Below are positions 46,542 through 57,190 of a stretch of DNA of 64,000 nucleotides, piece by piece (the stretch's first letter is position 1; each line of letters opens with the position of its first letter). The notes beneath the pieces were generated by a model that ran no database searches, had not been told where the DNA came from, and saw only the letters and a program-made list of their open reading frames with translations. The stretch is from Diogma glabrata (lineage: Eukaryota > Arthropoda > Insecta > Diptera > Cylindrotomidae): positions 190,083,897 to 190,147,896 of the forward strand of contig OY856188.1 of NCBI GenBank assembly GCA_963693315.1, written 5' to 3'. A program made the position numbers and the translations under genes.

Positions 46542-46706
46542 TAGCGGAAACGATATTAAATGATGACCATGAATTGAGTATGATAAAAAAAAATAATTAC
46601 GAAAGTCGCAGCTAATGCAAATTTGATGTATATGGGAAAATAGTGACTATAAATCCGGAAATTATTCAACTGCGTCGTCGAACATCAGGCTACTTCGTTA
46701 CAACAT

Positions 46707-47764
46707 GAAAATATCTGTTTCTGGTTCCCATATTAAACCCAAGGTTTTAATAACATGATTTTCTTTTTGTTTATCAATAAAATCTTCTGGTAAGTTTTCT
46801 AATAATTTGGGTGTATTAGAAGACCATTTTCTTAGTTTCATTCCTGCTGATGTAAGCATTTCTATAAGCTGTTGTCGAATTTTTAAACCTTGTTCTAAAT
46901 TGTCTGACCCTGCCAATAAGTCATCCATATAAAAGTCATTAAGAACAATCTTTGAAGCTAAAGGGTAATTTAATTTCTCATCATGAGCCAATTGTTTTAA
47001 TATGCGAGTATGTAACGGTATTAAGTTGATATTCTTTAATATCATCAGTTTGTTTATCCCTCCAAAATATTTTTTTAAAACGTCTATGATTTGGATGAAC
47101 CACAATTTGCCGGTACATCTTTTCAATGTCGGCAATGATGTTTTCGAAAACGCAAAATTAGGTCGACAAGTTCTTGCTGTACAACCGGTCCATTTAACAT
47201 AACATCATTGAGGGATAAACTTGAAGAAGTGGATGCTGAAGCATCAAATACGACTCTAATTTTTGTTGTTGTGCTATCAGGCTTAAACACAGCGTGGTGC
47301 GGAAGAAAATATTCCAATGCATCATCAATGCCTTGTTTGCATTGCTCCATATGATTTAAATCCATGTATTCTTTCATAAAGGTTTTATATTGAATTTCAA
47401 ATTCTGGATTTTTATTAAATTTTAATTCCAATAATTTAAATCTTTTAAGGGCCATTACACGAGAATTTCCTAGCTTATCTACCTTTTTATCAAATGGAAT
47501 TTGTACCATGTAACGTGCATCTTTTAATCTAACACAAGTCTCGACAAATAGTTTTTCACACTGTTTTTCTTCATTTGTCAAAGATGTAATATTTTCGCAC
47601 GACTCAATTTCCCAAAATTTACGAAGCTGCTCGTCTAATTTATCATAATCCGTATGAAAATCGTTACTATTTAAATTATCTTCGTCAAGATCTAGAATAT
47701 GAAAGTTATGTTCATGCTTTCCACCCAAGACATACCCACACAAAGTTTCTTGAATAATTGGCAA
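46707..47764 (-). pseudogene. BEL/Pao reverse transcriptase
   Basis: This is the RT part of BEL pol. 47123-47764 holds the connector from protease (YVLGGKHEHNF, RYMVQIPFDKK) and early RT (YFLPHHAVFKPDSTTTKIRV, LNDVMLNGPVVQQEL). 46707-47135 in another frame holds the palm motif FYMDDLLAGSDN and downstream GLIWEPETDIF. A frameshift lies near 47123-47135. The sequence is cut exactly at the ACAT duplication and resumes at 35992 on the far side of the insertion, with the frame offset by one. Confidence 0.9.
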
Positions 47765-47791
47765 TCCATCCGATAAAACTATTTGATTTGC

Positions 47792-48217
47792 CTATATAAT
47801 TTTATAAAAGACATCAGCACCCAACAATAAATCAATACTACCCGGAACATTATAATCTGGATCTGCTAAAGGAATATTTGAAGGAATTGACCATTTTGCG
47901 ATATTTATATACGAGGATGATAAACAACTAGTTATTTTTGGTACTACTAGAACATCAATTGATAAATTAAATTTTGAAAACCTACATTTAATTTTTGTTT
48001 GAATTTTTGAATTTATATGGGTAAGGTTTTGATTTAAACCTTGGATACGATGCGTAACTGGTATTCTGTTATTATTTTCAACATCCAGAAGGCTAGCTAA
48101 TTTTTCTGACACAAAATTTGATTGCGATCCTGAATCAAGTAATGCGCGAACAACATGTGATTGGTTTTTACTATTTATTACAAAGATTAATGCTGTGGAC
48201 AAAACTACTTGATCCAT
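47792..48217 (-). pseudogene. BEL/Pao aspartic protease
   Basis: This 141-residue frame has the active-site block ALLDSGSQSNFVSEKLASLL and the later LLLGADVFY. It sits between gag and RT, as in BEL/Pao polyproteins, but is separated from both by frameshifts, so it cannot be made as part of a polyprotein. Confidence 0.88.
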
Positions 48218-49790
48218 AGCATAGGAACGTTATTATAATAAGTTTGTAATTTATTTTGATTGTTATTTACAGTTTCGAGATTTTCCGAAGTATTTGGGTT
48301 ACAAGATTGCGAACTACTAGCCGTCGAATTGTTCCTACTATCATTTTTAATAGTGTAATCGGTAATGGTTTGTGACTGCTGTATTATTCTTAACATTTTG
48401 ATTGTTGTTTGAATTAAATGTCATATGCAACAAAGAGTTATGTTTTTTATTACAATATTTACAACTTCTTTGAGTACACTCGCTGACTTTATGTGAGTCT
48501 CTCAAGCAATTAAGACATAACCTCAAATTCTTTGCTTTTTCATATCGAACATGAGGTGTAAATTTTAGAAATTCAATACAGTAATAAATAGTGTGTTGTT
48601 TTTTACATACAGGACATGGAGAAAAATTATCCTGAGATGAGTCCGTACTCAAATTGCCTTGTGAAGTCGACGTCACAAACGCTTTAGTTTTTATTAAAAT
48701 ATTTATTTTTGATTTATTTCTAATTTCCGGTATTGATTTCTCCACCGACGCTAATATTCTACACCTATTCTGCAAAAACTCTTGCAGTTGAAGCCATGTA
48801 GGAATTACATTAGGTTTCAACTCAGATTCCCATAATTTTAAATTCTCCGTATCCAATTTGTTTGAAACATTCTGAATAATTACCGTATCCCAAGTTTCAA
48901 TATTTTGACCGAATTTTTTAAGTGCATTTAAATGAATTGAACACTCAACTATCAATTCACTAATTTCATTTGACGTTTCCTTGGACACAATTTTTAATTT
49001 AAATAATTGTAAAATATGCTTCTTCACAATTTCACATTTGTTGTCAAATTTTTCGTTTAAAACCTTCCATGCTATTTCGAATCCATCATCCGAAAATTCT
49101 ACACTATCGATTATTTTTTTTGCATTCCCCACTAAACAGCTTTGGAGATGATACAATTTTTTTATGTTCGATAAATTTTTATTTTCATTAATTAGTGACT
49201 CAAATGCCGTTCTAAATTTAAGCCAATTGTTCAAATTTCCATCAAAAGTTGGTATTTTGACTTCTGCAGCCAAATTCTGTGACTGTGAAGCGGTGAAGTG
49301 TTAAAAATTTCTTCGTTACTTTACATTAAAAAATTTATCACTTCACCACTTCACAGTTACAGAATTTGGCTGCTGGTAGTCGAAATGTTTCACTGAATGA
49401 ATTAGGCATGAAATTCCTTTTCTCATCCAATCTAGGTCGAGAATTCATTTCATTGCTACATTCATGCTCATTCATTTTTTTTTCATATTGTGCACGTATA
49501 TCAAAAAAGGTTGCTTCAAAATTTTTAAATTCTATTTCGAATGGAAGCCTTTCTAACTCTTTTACTGCGCTTACAAAGTCAATATAATTATTAAAATAAT
49601 TGTCATATATTGTGTCCAATTTATTAAACCGAGCTTTAATAACCACAATACTATATGTCTTATCTGAGTCTTCTATAAAATTTTTTACAAACCGCAATTG
49701 CGATTCAATTGCAGATTGCCTTGTTTTACAACTAGCGAGATTTAGATCATCGAGATTTGGATCTCCCCGTTTTGGATTCGTAGAAGCCAT
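48205..49790 (-). pseudogene. BEL/Pao gag
   Basis: The N-terminal part (49338-49790) begins MASTNPKRGD and carries the helical matrix-like region. The second part (48347-49273) has the DUF1759-type capsid region (IPTFDGNLNNWLKFRTAFES) and zinc knuckles (CLNCLRDSHKVSEC, CKYCNKKHNSLLH). A further frame (48205-48396) gives a Ser/Asn-rich tail towards protease. Between the first two parts lies a 99-bp hairpin insertion (49271-49369). Frames also change near 48350-48390. Confidence 0.88.
49271..49369. mobile_element. 99-bp hairpin MITE inside BEL gag
   Basis: 30-bp ends caaattctgtgactgtgaag... and their complement at 49340-49369 differ at two to three bases. The loop is about 39 bp. It interrupts gag between LPAA and EVKIPTF coding. 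The flanking gcagc/gctgc may be an imperfect target duplication. Confidence 0.85.
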
Positions 49791-50074
49791 ATTATAATTT
49801 GTTTTTTTTTTTTACGAAAACAATTTATATAAAATTCGATTATATTTTTACACAAAAGAATTACAACAATAATATTCGAATACCTTTTTCAAAACGATAT
49901 TACCTGTTTTCCCAATATTATCTATTTTAATTTAGACTATCCAATAATTGTTTCAAAATTTGATTATTATTATTCCATTTGTTATCCAAAATAAAAATTT
50001 CTTAGTAGTCTTCAAAATGGCGACAACGCATGTCTTTAAAGTTGATATTAAAAATTCTAAATAATCCAATTCAT

Positions 50075-50097
50075 CCGCGATCGAATGGACCAAAAAA
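50075..50097 (-). promoter_or_regulatory. BEL primer-binding site region
   Basis: Directly inside the 5' LTR the minus strand reads ttttttggtccattcgatcg. A TTTGGTCC start next to the LTR is usual for BEL/Pao PBS regions; the tRNA is not assigned. Confidence 0.55.
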
Positions 50098-50172
50098 TGA
50101 TGTTTAATTAATTAGAAAATAATAACGCCTTAATGTTGTGGACTGTATAATATAATTTTATTACAATTCAGG
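50098..50172 (-). repeat. BEL 5' LTR, inner part
   Basis: It matches 27988-28062 of the 3' LTR almost base for base (TGATGTTTAATTAATTAG...TTATTACAATTCAG). The LTR is then cut and resumes at 56170. Confidence 0.85.
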
Positions 50173-50344
50173 ACCCCGATTATGGAATGCGAAAGCGACA
50201 ATAGCTCAATTTTCGGCGTAAGCCTCGTTGACACGATGACAGTCAACTGTCGCGGTAGTACGGTCATGACAATTCAACTGCCATGACATTGTGACAGTGC
50301 TGTTCACACGTGGCATTGGCTTGATCGACAGTTGTACACGAAAA

Positions 50345-51819
50345 ATGGAGGAAGAAAATGCAGTGCTTGCCGTTGTAGGTGAAATTTTAAAGAAAATTGA
50401 TGGAAAAATTAACAAAAAACGTTTGCGAAAGTATTGGACCCGCAAATGGATTCGCCGAAGAAACCGCCTTGGAGCCTGTAATACTCTGCTACGGGAACTT
50501 CGAGACGAAGACGAAATGTTCGATTTCCTTCTGGAAAAGGTAAGTGGAACGGAATTGTAAAATTGATATTATGTATTCGTTAACAATCCTATATTTATTC
50601 GTTACTACAAAATCGTACAAAATACTAAAGATATTCTGAATACCATTTTTAGGTGACAAGCAACATACAAAAAGAGAACACAGTTATGAGGGAGTCCATA
50701 CCTGCCAAAGTGAAATTAGAAACAACGTTGCGCTATCTTGCAACAGGTGATTCATTGGCTAGCTTACAGTACTTGTATAGAGTTTCAAAAAGTACGATTA
50801 GTAAATTTCTGGGAGAAGTTTTGGATGCCATTTATGCCGCATTAAAGGAGTTTATAAAGGTAAATTCAATTTAGGGTAAATGTTCAGATTAGGGGCTTCT
50901 AAACTATCATATTGTATTAAGTGCCCTCTGTGAATTTTGTATGTGATAAACAAATGACGTAAATGAAGTAAACTTTCTCTTGTATCTTGCAACAACATTT
51001 GAAGATTTGGAAATAATATTATATTAATTTCTTTATTTGTAGGTACCTCAATGTGAAAAGGACTGGAAAGAAATCGAAAAAGGATTTAACGATACATGGA
51101 ATTTCCCATGTTGTGTGGGAAGTATTGATTGAAAGCACGTCCTTATTCAGTGCCCACCTAATTCAGGTTCTCTTTTTTTCAACTACAAGGGTACCATTAG
51201 TATTGTACTTTTGGCTATGACAGATCATGACTACAACTTTACATTCATTGATGTAGGAAGTTATGGCAGCATTTCTGATGGGGATATATTTGCAAAATCA
51301 CCCCTTTACAATGCTTTTGAAGGAAAAAAATTCAATTTCCCTGACAATTTTGTAATTTTGGAAGATGAAGCGTTTCCATTGAAACGTTACTTAATGAAAC
51401 CATATCCCAGAAGAAAGAAATTATCATATCAACAAAAAATCTTTAATTATATTTTGAGTCGCGCCAGGCGAATTATTGAAAACGCGTTCGGAATGCTGGC
51501 ATCACGTTTTCGTGTATTCAGATCGCCAATACAATTACATCCTGAGAAAGTTGTAAAGGTTATAAAAGCTGCATGTGCTCTGCACAATTGGATGAGAAAA
51601 ACAAAGAAAGGACAGAATTGTACGGTGGATGTAGAAAACCATTTTACAGGAAACATTATACCTGGTTCATGGCGAGAGGACAAGAACAACAAAAACGCAA
51701 GGGATCTTATCAACATAGCGCCATCACAACATAGAAACTATATTGTAGATGCTAGAGAAAAAAGGGACGAAGCCAACTTTCTTATTTTATTGGTGAAGGA
51801 GCTGTTCCTGGCAGGATAA
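50345..51819 (+). pseudogene. PIF/Harbinger DDE transposase, one in-frame stop
   Basis: There are three exons, 50345-50539, 50653-50859 and 51043-51819. Each is bounded by consensus GT...AG (GTAAGT/TTTTTAG, GTAAAT/TTTGTAG) with phase kept, giving 392 codons. The N-terminus has the family block KYWTRKWIRRR...LLRELRDEDE. A helix-turn-helix region follows (LATGDSLASLQYLYRVSKST). The DDE_Tnp_4 core has GSID (first Asp), ILEDEAFPLKRYLMKPYP (second Asp) and ARRIIENAFGMLASRFRV (Glu). A TGA at 51130-51132 sits just after GSID, where Gly is usual before KHV. Otherwise the gene is open, so it died recently. Confidence 0.92.
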
Positions 51820-51969
51820 AATGATATATTAAAAAAGTTACGATACGGGTATTCAATCTCCTTGTATTAATTAACTTGTTAAACGTGTTAAATAAAGAAA
51901 AAATTTGCAGTTCTGTGCATATAACTAGCTTATTTTATTTAAATATAATATTATAATTACACATATTAA

Positions 51970-53041
51970 TTAAGAATACGTTACTTCACTGTCAATTATA
52001 ACTTCATCTTCTACCGACCAATTTGTGAAATATGTATATACACTGTGATCCCCCTCAGACAGAGCCCCAAACGTTTTCTGGACGGAAACGAGATCATCGT
52101 CACTATTTAATTCTTTTTCGTTTTCAATAGCACTTCGTTGATTGACGTCCAGGTTACTATTGTTAGTTATTATTATTTCACTATTGTTGGCACTGCTCCT
52201 ACTTGGGATAGGAGTAGGTTCAGATAGTTGTCTGAAACGAGCTGTGGTAATCAGTGACTGAATGTCATGTTGTAACTGAATGGATTCTCTTATTGGTAAA
52301 GCCTTAGCTGCGAAGCTATATGTAGGCCGAAATTTTGATTTTTGTCACTTGACTGCCGAGGTTTTTGTGACACTACTTTGAGTGCCTGTACAGCGCTGTC
52401 CAGTGCGTCACCTAAATTTTCCTCATATTTTCTTTTATATTTCCGAGCAAGGAAACTTGGAGTACGGGGCTCAGGTTTCTTAGCGTTACCTGCTTCCGGA
52501 GGATGTTGATTTTCTACTGGCATGCTTGATGAAGACTCAGCAAGCTGGTTTTCTTCATCTTCTGCTGTCTCCTGTAACAAAAAAAAACAAAACATATGTT
52601 TCGTTCGTACTTTGTTAGTTAATCTAAAAATGTGAACATTTCCTTATATTTAAAAAGACAACTTACCATGTTGGACTCTGTAGAGTTTCCGGCTTCATTT
52701 TGCCTCTAAAAACTGTCGGCTAACTCGTACCAATGCAGAATAGGTTTATACACTGTGCTACGTCCACTTCCAGTTCCAACTGATGCTTTAACCTTGGCCC
52801 TTTCTTGATTATACGTGCCTCTAAGGCTCCTTATTTTAGATCGTAGATCTTTTATGGATTCAAGACCCGACGCTTGGAGAAGGGATTCTTCGGCCGTATC
52901 ACGTTTGATTCTGTCTTTAAACGCTGGGCTACATTTAAGCCACAAGCACGGGTATTTTTGATGCTCCTCAAAAAATTCGTAATTATTGAATTTTTTTAGA
53001 CATTCAAAATAAATTGTAATTATATAATATAATTTATACAA
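51970..53041 (-). pseudogene. Harbinger-associated MADF-BESS protein
   Basis: Exon 1 (52667-53041) carries a MADF (Myb/SANT-like) DNA-binding domain: FFEEHQKYPCLWLKCSPAFK, DLRSKIRSLRGTYNQERAKV and KPILHWYELADSF. It ends at an ATG/GTAAGT donor. Exon 2 starts at 52571 after TTACAG and holds an acidic linker, a Lys-rich stretch and a BESS-like segment (FGLHIASQLR). In such elements this protein helps the transposase reach DNA and the nucleus. A TAG at the end of the MADF domain and a frame change near 52308 break the gene. After that change, coding-like sequence continues to a stop at 51970. Confidence 0.82.
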
Positions 53042-53311
53042 AAAATCAACACAAAAATTAATTTATACAATTAATCAACACGTTGTGCAAAATGAAAACG
53101 AACAGTCATGACAGCATCGTTCACACGATGTCAGTTGCTGTAATTGTCGCGGCAGGACTGTCGAACTCTCAAATCAATTTTGATAGTGCGACAGGACAGT
53201 GCGACAGAACCGTCATGACAGTTTCTTCGCCCACACGATGACAAAAGTCATTACAGTCTTTGTCATGACTGCAACTGTCGCGAAAATTGTCATCGTGTCA
53301 ACGAGGCTTTA

Positions 53312-54169
53312 GTGTATTAGTAATGATATTGGTCTAAAATCAGTAACTTTTTTGTAAAACTACTACGTTTGTTTAAATTATTTTGAAACAAAAAGTCGTT
53401 TGACGGTTCAAGAAAATTGTTTGTTATTGTTTTACAAATAGGATTCTTTTTATTGTTTTAATAAGTTTATTGTGCCTTGGATTCTTTTAATAACCAGATT
53501 ATACACAAAACAAAATGCATAAAAATCAATCACCCGGGATATTAATTCATGTCCCCCCGACGACGAATTGTGATTGGGAATATCTTATCTGTAAATATTT
53601 ATTCTAACATTCTAACGAGAAATAAAAAATTTTTAATAAAGATATTATATACAAAAAAAATAGAAACTTATCTTAAAAATGATGATTTGTTGATTATGAC
53701 CTTTTTATTTACAAAAACTTCAGTTATGCTTCTTTGATTTTTCCTCCTTAATACTTGAATTCTGACTGCATACCAAAATCCTCCGGATAAAGTAAGTCTT
53801 CCAGATACATTAACTTCTCCAACCCAATTTTCAATTGCATCAGTTTTTGCAACCCAATCAATATTTCTGCCCTTTTTGCAATACTTTCTTTCTTTAACAA
53901 AATTTTTGAACGGCAAAATTGTAGATTGTATTTGACGTCTTAGTATTATTTCAACACACTTCTGTATTAACTTTCGTGATTTTTTTCGTTTGGAAAAAAA
54001 AACTAAATGCCAACACATTTATTCGCAAATACCAACAAATAAACTTTTCTTCACAAAAAAAATTGATAAAATCAATCAATGCAATTTATTGTTTATAATT
54101 TACAAATAACAAAACGGACATTTTTATGGTTTTCTATATTAAAACTTTAAATTAACATTTTTATTTTAG
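53312..54169. other. Unassigned, with one 116-codon minus-strand frame
   Basis: The frame at 53668-54018 (minus) contains CKKGRNIDWVAKTDAIENWV and SGRLTLSGGFWYAVRIQVL. It has a less biased composition than its surroundings and could be a gene fragment. I do not recognise the family. Confidence 0.35.
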
Positions 54170-54800
54170 CACTCAACATCTAGATAAAAAGCTGATGTTT
54201 TCCAACTTTACTCTCAAGAATTTTTTTTAAAAAATTTTGAATTTTCTTCTTTCAAGTTTAAACACACATTGATTGCAAAAATGTGTTTTTTGACATTTCG
54301 TTAACTTTTTGACAAAAACAAGATGTACCAACATTGAATAAGGTATTCTCATTCAAAAATGAATGAGTTCTGTAATTAAATTTTTCGTTCGTTATTATTT
54401 TGAAATTGGATTTAGTCGTTATAATTTGAAATTTTTAAATTGTTATTATCATAATTGAGAAAAATGAAATAGATGATTGAATTCTAAGACACTAGAAATG
54501 AATGTATTCAATTGAATAGAATGAAAAATTGCTTTGAAAAGTGAAAGATCCGTAACAAAAGTTTTATCTCAATTCCGTTCGGTTCGGGGAATCGAACCGG
54601 CGTCCCTCTGATCAAAGTTTATATGGTTAACCATTTAACCAACTCGACCAGCGACGAGAAGATGATTGAAATATATTTTAACTAAACAGAGAAAAGATAG
54701 AAATTGGTTTGAGTATTATTTATGAGAATATCGCCGACGTTACAAGTTCAAATAGTTTTTGTTCAACCATTATGCAAAAATTTTATTCGATTATAATCTC
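54170..54800 (-). repeat. Diverged copy of the NIDGLP-gene exon/intron boundary
   Basis: Blocks such as gatttagtcgttat, agagaaaagatagaaa/tggtttgagtattatttatg and acgttacaa occur in the same order at 57700-57960. On the minus strand both copies show a conserved GTAACGTC donor after a Leu/Phe-rich exon end. This places a further copy of the NIDGLP-family element here, with a tRNA-like segment inserted in it. Confidence 0.55.
54540..54662 (-). other. tRNA-derived SINE or tRNA pseudogene
   Basis: The minus strand has an A-box-like tggtcgagttggttaaatgg and a perfect B box ggttcgattcc at normal Pol III spacing. The cloverleaf is not convincing and a non-tRNA tail follows (gaaccgaacggaattgagat). 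It is absent from the homologous sequence at 57700-57800, which fits an inserted SINE. Confidence 0.55.
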
Positions 54801-56169
54801 GTTTACAATAAAAGTGAATAATGATTTGTTTTTGTTAATTATTATTTGAATTGTTAGTTGTGTTAATTTGTGAATGTAGATATAGTTACATTTAATTATA
54901 ATGCCACACATCCAAATTCTTTATTAAACAATGTTTCGCTATTTCAAGTAAATCAAAAATAAGTGGCAAATCGATGTAATAAAAAAGTGATTAATGTTAA
55001 GCTCATGAGTCATGACCACATTTATAAGCTTCATCTATGAATATTGTCACAACATGAAATGCTATCAAACTTAAACACGAGCTCCCCATGCATTTCATGT
55101 ATTACGGAAAACTTTAAATTTATTGCAAAAGTAACATATGTACTTAGCAATAAAATTAAGGGCTGAAATATGTCGAATTTTTTTATTCGATATTGTTCGT
55201 TTGAACAAAACAGTCAAGTATATCCTCTTTCTTTTTGCTATAATCCACCAAATTCGAACAACAACTTAATTTTTTTCAAAACAAAACTTAGTTCTCTATT
55301 TCTTACTCATCTAAAAATCTTTTTGGTTTCAATCTAATAGCGAATCCATATCGAATCCATATCGGCAAACTCAATTAAAAACAAGAGACATCATTTGTTT
55401 TAGAACAGCAAACCTTATCAAGCACTATCAACTCTTCCACCTTAATTAGCAATTCGCCGCACCTAACATTATCAACCGATGTGATCAATGTATCTGCCGG
55501 CAACTAAAACAAAAGTAACCATGTCAAAGACTGAGTATATATTAATAACTTAAACCTCTTACTCAGTGATTTTAGCAGGTATAAAATTTTAAAACGTGAC
55601 AAACTAACTACAAACTAAAACAATCCACTGTTCTCATTTCTATCCAAGATTCTCAAACACATTTCTTCAAACATCTTTAACTTTAAAAACTCATTTGTCA
55701 TCAAAACTAAATAAGCCTCAACTTATTTCATTAACCAAGACCATTATTTAATCTCCTTTGACGCAGTAACCCTTCTCACTACCCATCCCATTGCTATTAG
55801 CATCTTCTACGATATCATTTAAACTCGTAACAATTTACAAAAAGAAACAATTTACATGCGACAAATAAATTAGAATTAATTTTGGTTTCATTTAACCTAA
55901 AAGTTATAAACCTACAATAAATTAACAAATTCTTCAAGAATTGTACCTTCTTATGCGCTTTCGACTCATAATCAATATGAAAACATTACCTCAAAAGGTA
56001 ATGTTTATTTGACATATCACAGTAAAAATTAATGCCCACATAAAAATATCCACAAAATATTGGTCTACTGTCATTTCATTACTTTTTATTTTAATTACTA
56101 ATACAATTAAGAAAAAATTTGTGTTTGTACACAATATTTTTTAAAAGCACGTGCTTTCAACGTATATCG
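54801..56169. other. AT-rich, no recognisable gene
   Basis: A C/A-rich, G-poor strand bias is visible between about 55380 and 55830. No open frame of note was found. The stretch ends where the outer part of the BEL 5' LTR resumes. Confidence 0.45.
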
Positions 56170-56347
56170 TTTATTATTTATTTTACATTAAATTTTTAAA
56201 ATGCTATTTATTTTTTGTTGGAATTCAACCATTTTGACTGACTACTTATTTTGAACTAACTCTTCGTTAAAAAAACGAGACAAAGAAAAAATAAATTAGT
56301 ACAAAAATTTATAGTAAATTTTTAAACAATTCAAATATCAATCAACA
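56170..56347 (-). repeat. BEL 5' LTR, outer part
   Basis: It matches 28068-28262 of the 3' LTR (tttattatttattttacatt through caaatatca..aaca), apart from a deletion of about 20 bp and a three-base insertion. It is followed by the CATGG target duplication. Confidence 0.85.
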
Positions 56348-56352
56348 CATGG

Positions 56353-56700
56353 TGTATTCCAATTACCATAACCTTATTTATGTTGATATTATTAACTCGG
56401 CCTAAAACTAGCCAATACGAATGTTAAGTGTTGTCACTAAATACTGGTAGTCCATCTACGTTTATATCGAGATGCAATGTTTGCGGCAAACATGCCACAT
56501 TTAAGTCGGTTTCCTTTAAAATGCGTTGCAAATTATTTTCAAGGCCGATATGTACATATTCACCTGGCTTAAATTATATACTTTCTAGTTTTCAAGGCGT
56601 TTGTAGTAAGGATCTGTAATCCATTGGTAAATTCGGAAAACATGTTTTGAAAAATTTGTTGGCAGTTGGACTATTTCCGAACAAATATTTATATCATACA
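56353..56700 (-). pseudogene. NIDGLP-family transposon gene, middle part (upstream of BEL insertion)
   Basis: The minus strand gives CFPNLPMDYRSLLQTP, then GEYVHIGLENNLQRILKE, LHLDINVDGLPVF and finally VMVIGIHH running into the CATGG site. On the other side of BEL the same gene resumes with KPDNFSKFLELL at 27987. Stops inside the region after LLQTP and near the end show decay. The order of blocks is that of the uncharacterised NIDGLP family. Confidence 0.75.
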
Positions 56701-56959
56701 AAAATCTAGCGCACATATACTTCCGGGATATTAACAGCACGTAATCACTCAGTACCAATCTGACGTGGGAATCTCTTATCTAATACGATCTACTCTACCA
56801 TTCTGAATTCATCTTTACTAAACCAACAAAAAAATTTAATAGTATAGGAATAAAATAATATGTTAATAATTATATAAAAAAACAAACGAACCCAACTTAG
56901 TTAACAGGGTTTATTGGAGTCATCATGTCTTCTTTCAGGTCCCTTTGATAATCACAGGT

Positions 56960-57190
56960 CATTTCTGCCTTGCCAACCAGTCTTATAATTTCCGCTTTTC
57001 CAAACAATCTTATATAATTTCTGCCTTGCCAACCAATCTTACAATTTCCGCTTTTCCAAACAATCTTATATAATTTCTGCCTTGCCAACCAATCTTATAA
57101 TTTCCGCTTTTCCAAACAATCTTATATAATTTCTACCTTTCCAACCAATCTTATAATTTCCATTTTTCCAAACAATTTTATATAATTACT
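56960..57190. repeat. 56-bp minisatellite, four copies
   Basis: The unit is tgccttgccaaccaatctta followed by a related half gcttttccaaacaatcttat, so each 56-bp unit is itself two diverged 28-bp halves. The last copy is the most degenerate. It lies in what would be an intron of the NIDGLP-family gene. Confidence 0.85.

Larger units (their letters stand above)
35997..46702. mobile_element. 10.7-kb insertion with LTR-like ends
   Basis: It begins TGTAATGACCGATTC and ends CTTCGTTACA. The inverted TGTAAYGA ends and the 4-bp duplication ACAT (35993-35996 and 46703-46706) are those of a Ty3/Gypsy-type LTR. No second LTR copy and no pol were found inside. The simplest reading is a solo LTR later split by other insertions, including the LINE at 38-43.5 kb. 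A TATATAAA box on the minus strand near 36055 would fit a minus-oriented LTR. It splits BEL pol between RT and RNase H. Confidence 0.55.
50173..53311. mobile_element. PIF/Harbinger DNA transposon
   Basis: A DDE transposase (plus strand) and a MADF-BESS protein gene (minus strand) are arranged convergently, as is usual in PIF/Harbinger. The ends carry inverted repeats: taagcctcgttgacacgatg at 50217 and catcgtgtcaacgaggcttta near 53290-53311. Inside them are many variants of gacagt/actgtc. The outer left limit may be ggaccccgattatgg at 50173; the right limit is less sure. It sits in the BEL 5' LTR. Confidence 0.8.
27988..56347 (-). mobile_element. BEL/Pao LTR retrotransposon, interrupted by nested insertions
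   Basis: The minus-oriented element runs from its 5' LTR (right end 56347) to its 3' LTR (left end 27988). The 5-bp target duplication CATGG is at 27983-27987 and 56348-56352. Its parts, in order, are the split 5' LTR (56170-56347 and 50098-50172), PBS (about 50090), gag, protease, RT, RNase H, integrase, PPT (28263-28275) and 3' LTR. It contains four separate insertions, at 29578-34500, 35997-46702, 49271-49369 and 50173-56169. Without them its span is about 6.4 kb, a normal BEL size. Many frameshifts make it inactive. Confidence 0.85.

Noticed and set aside
54540..54662. A functional tRNA gene
   Set aside because: A and B boxes are present but acceptor and anticodon stems do not pair well, and the segment looks inserted, so SINE or pseudogene fits better.
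56960..57190. A CRISPR-like array
   Set aside because: The repeats are directly adjacent with no unique spacers, and the genome is eukaryotic; this is a minisatellite.
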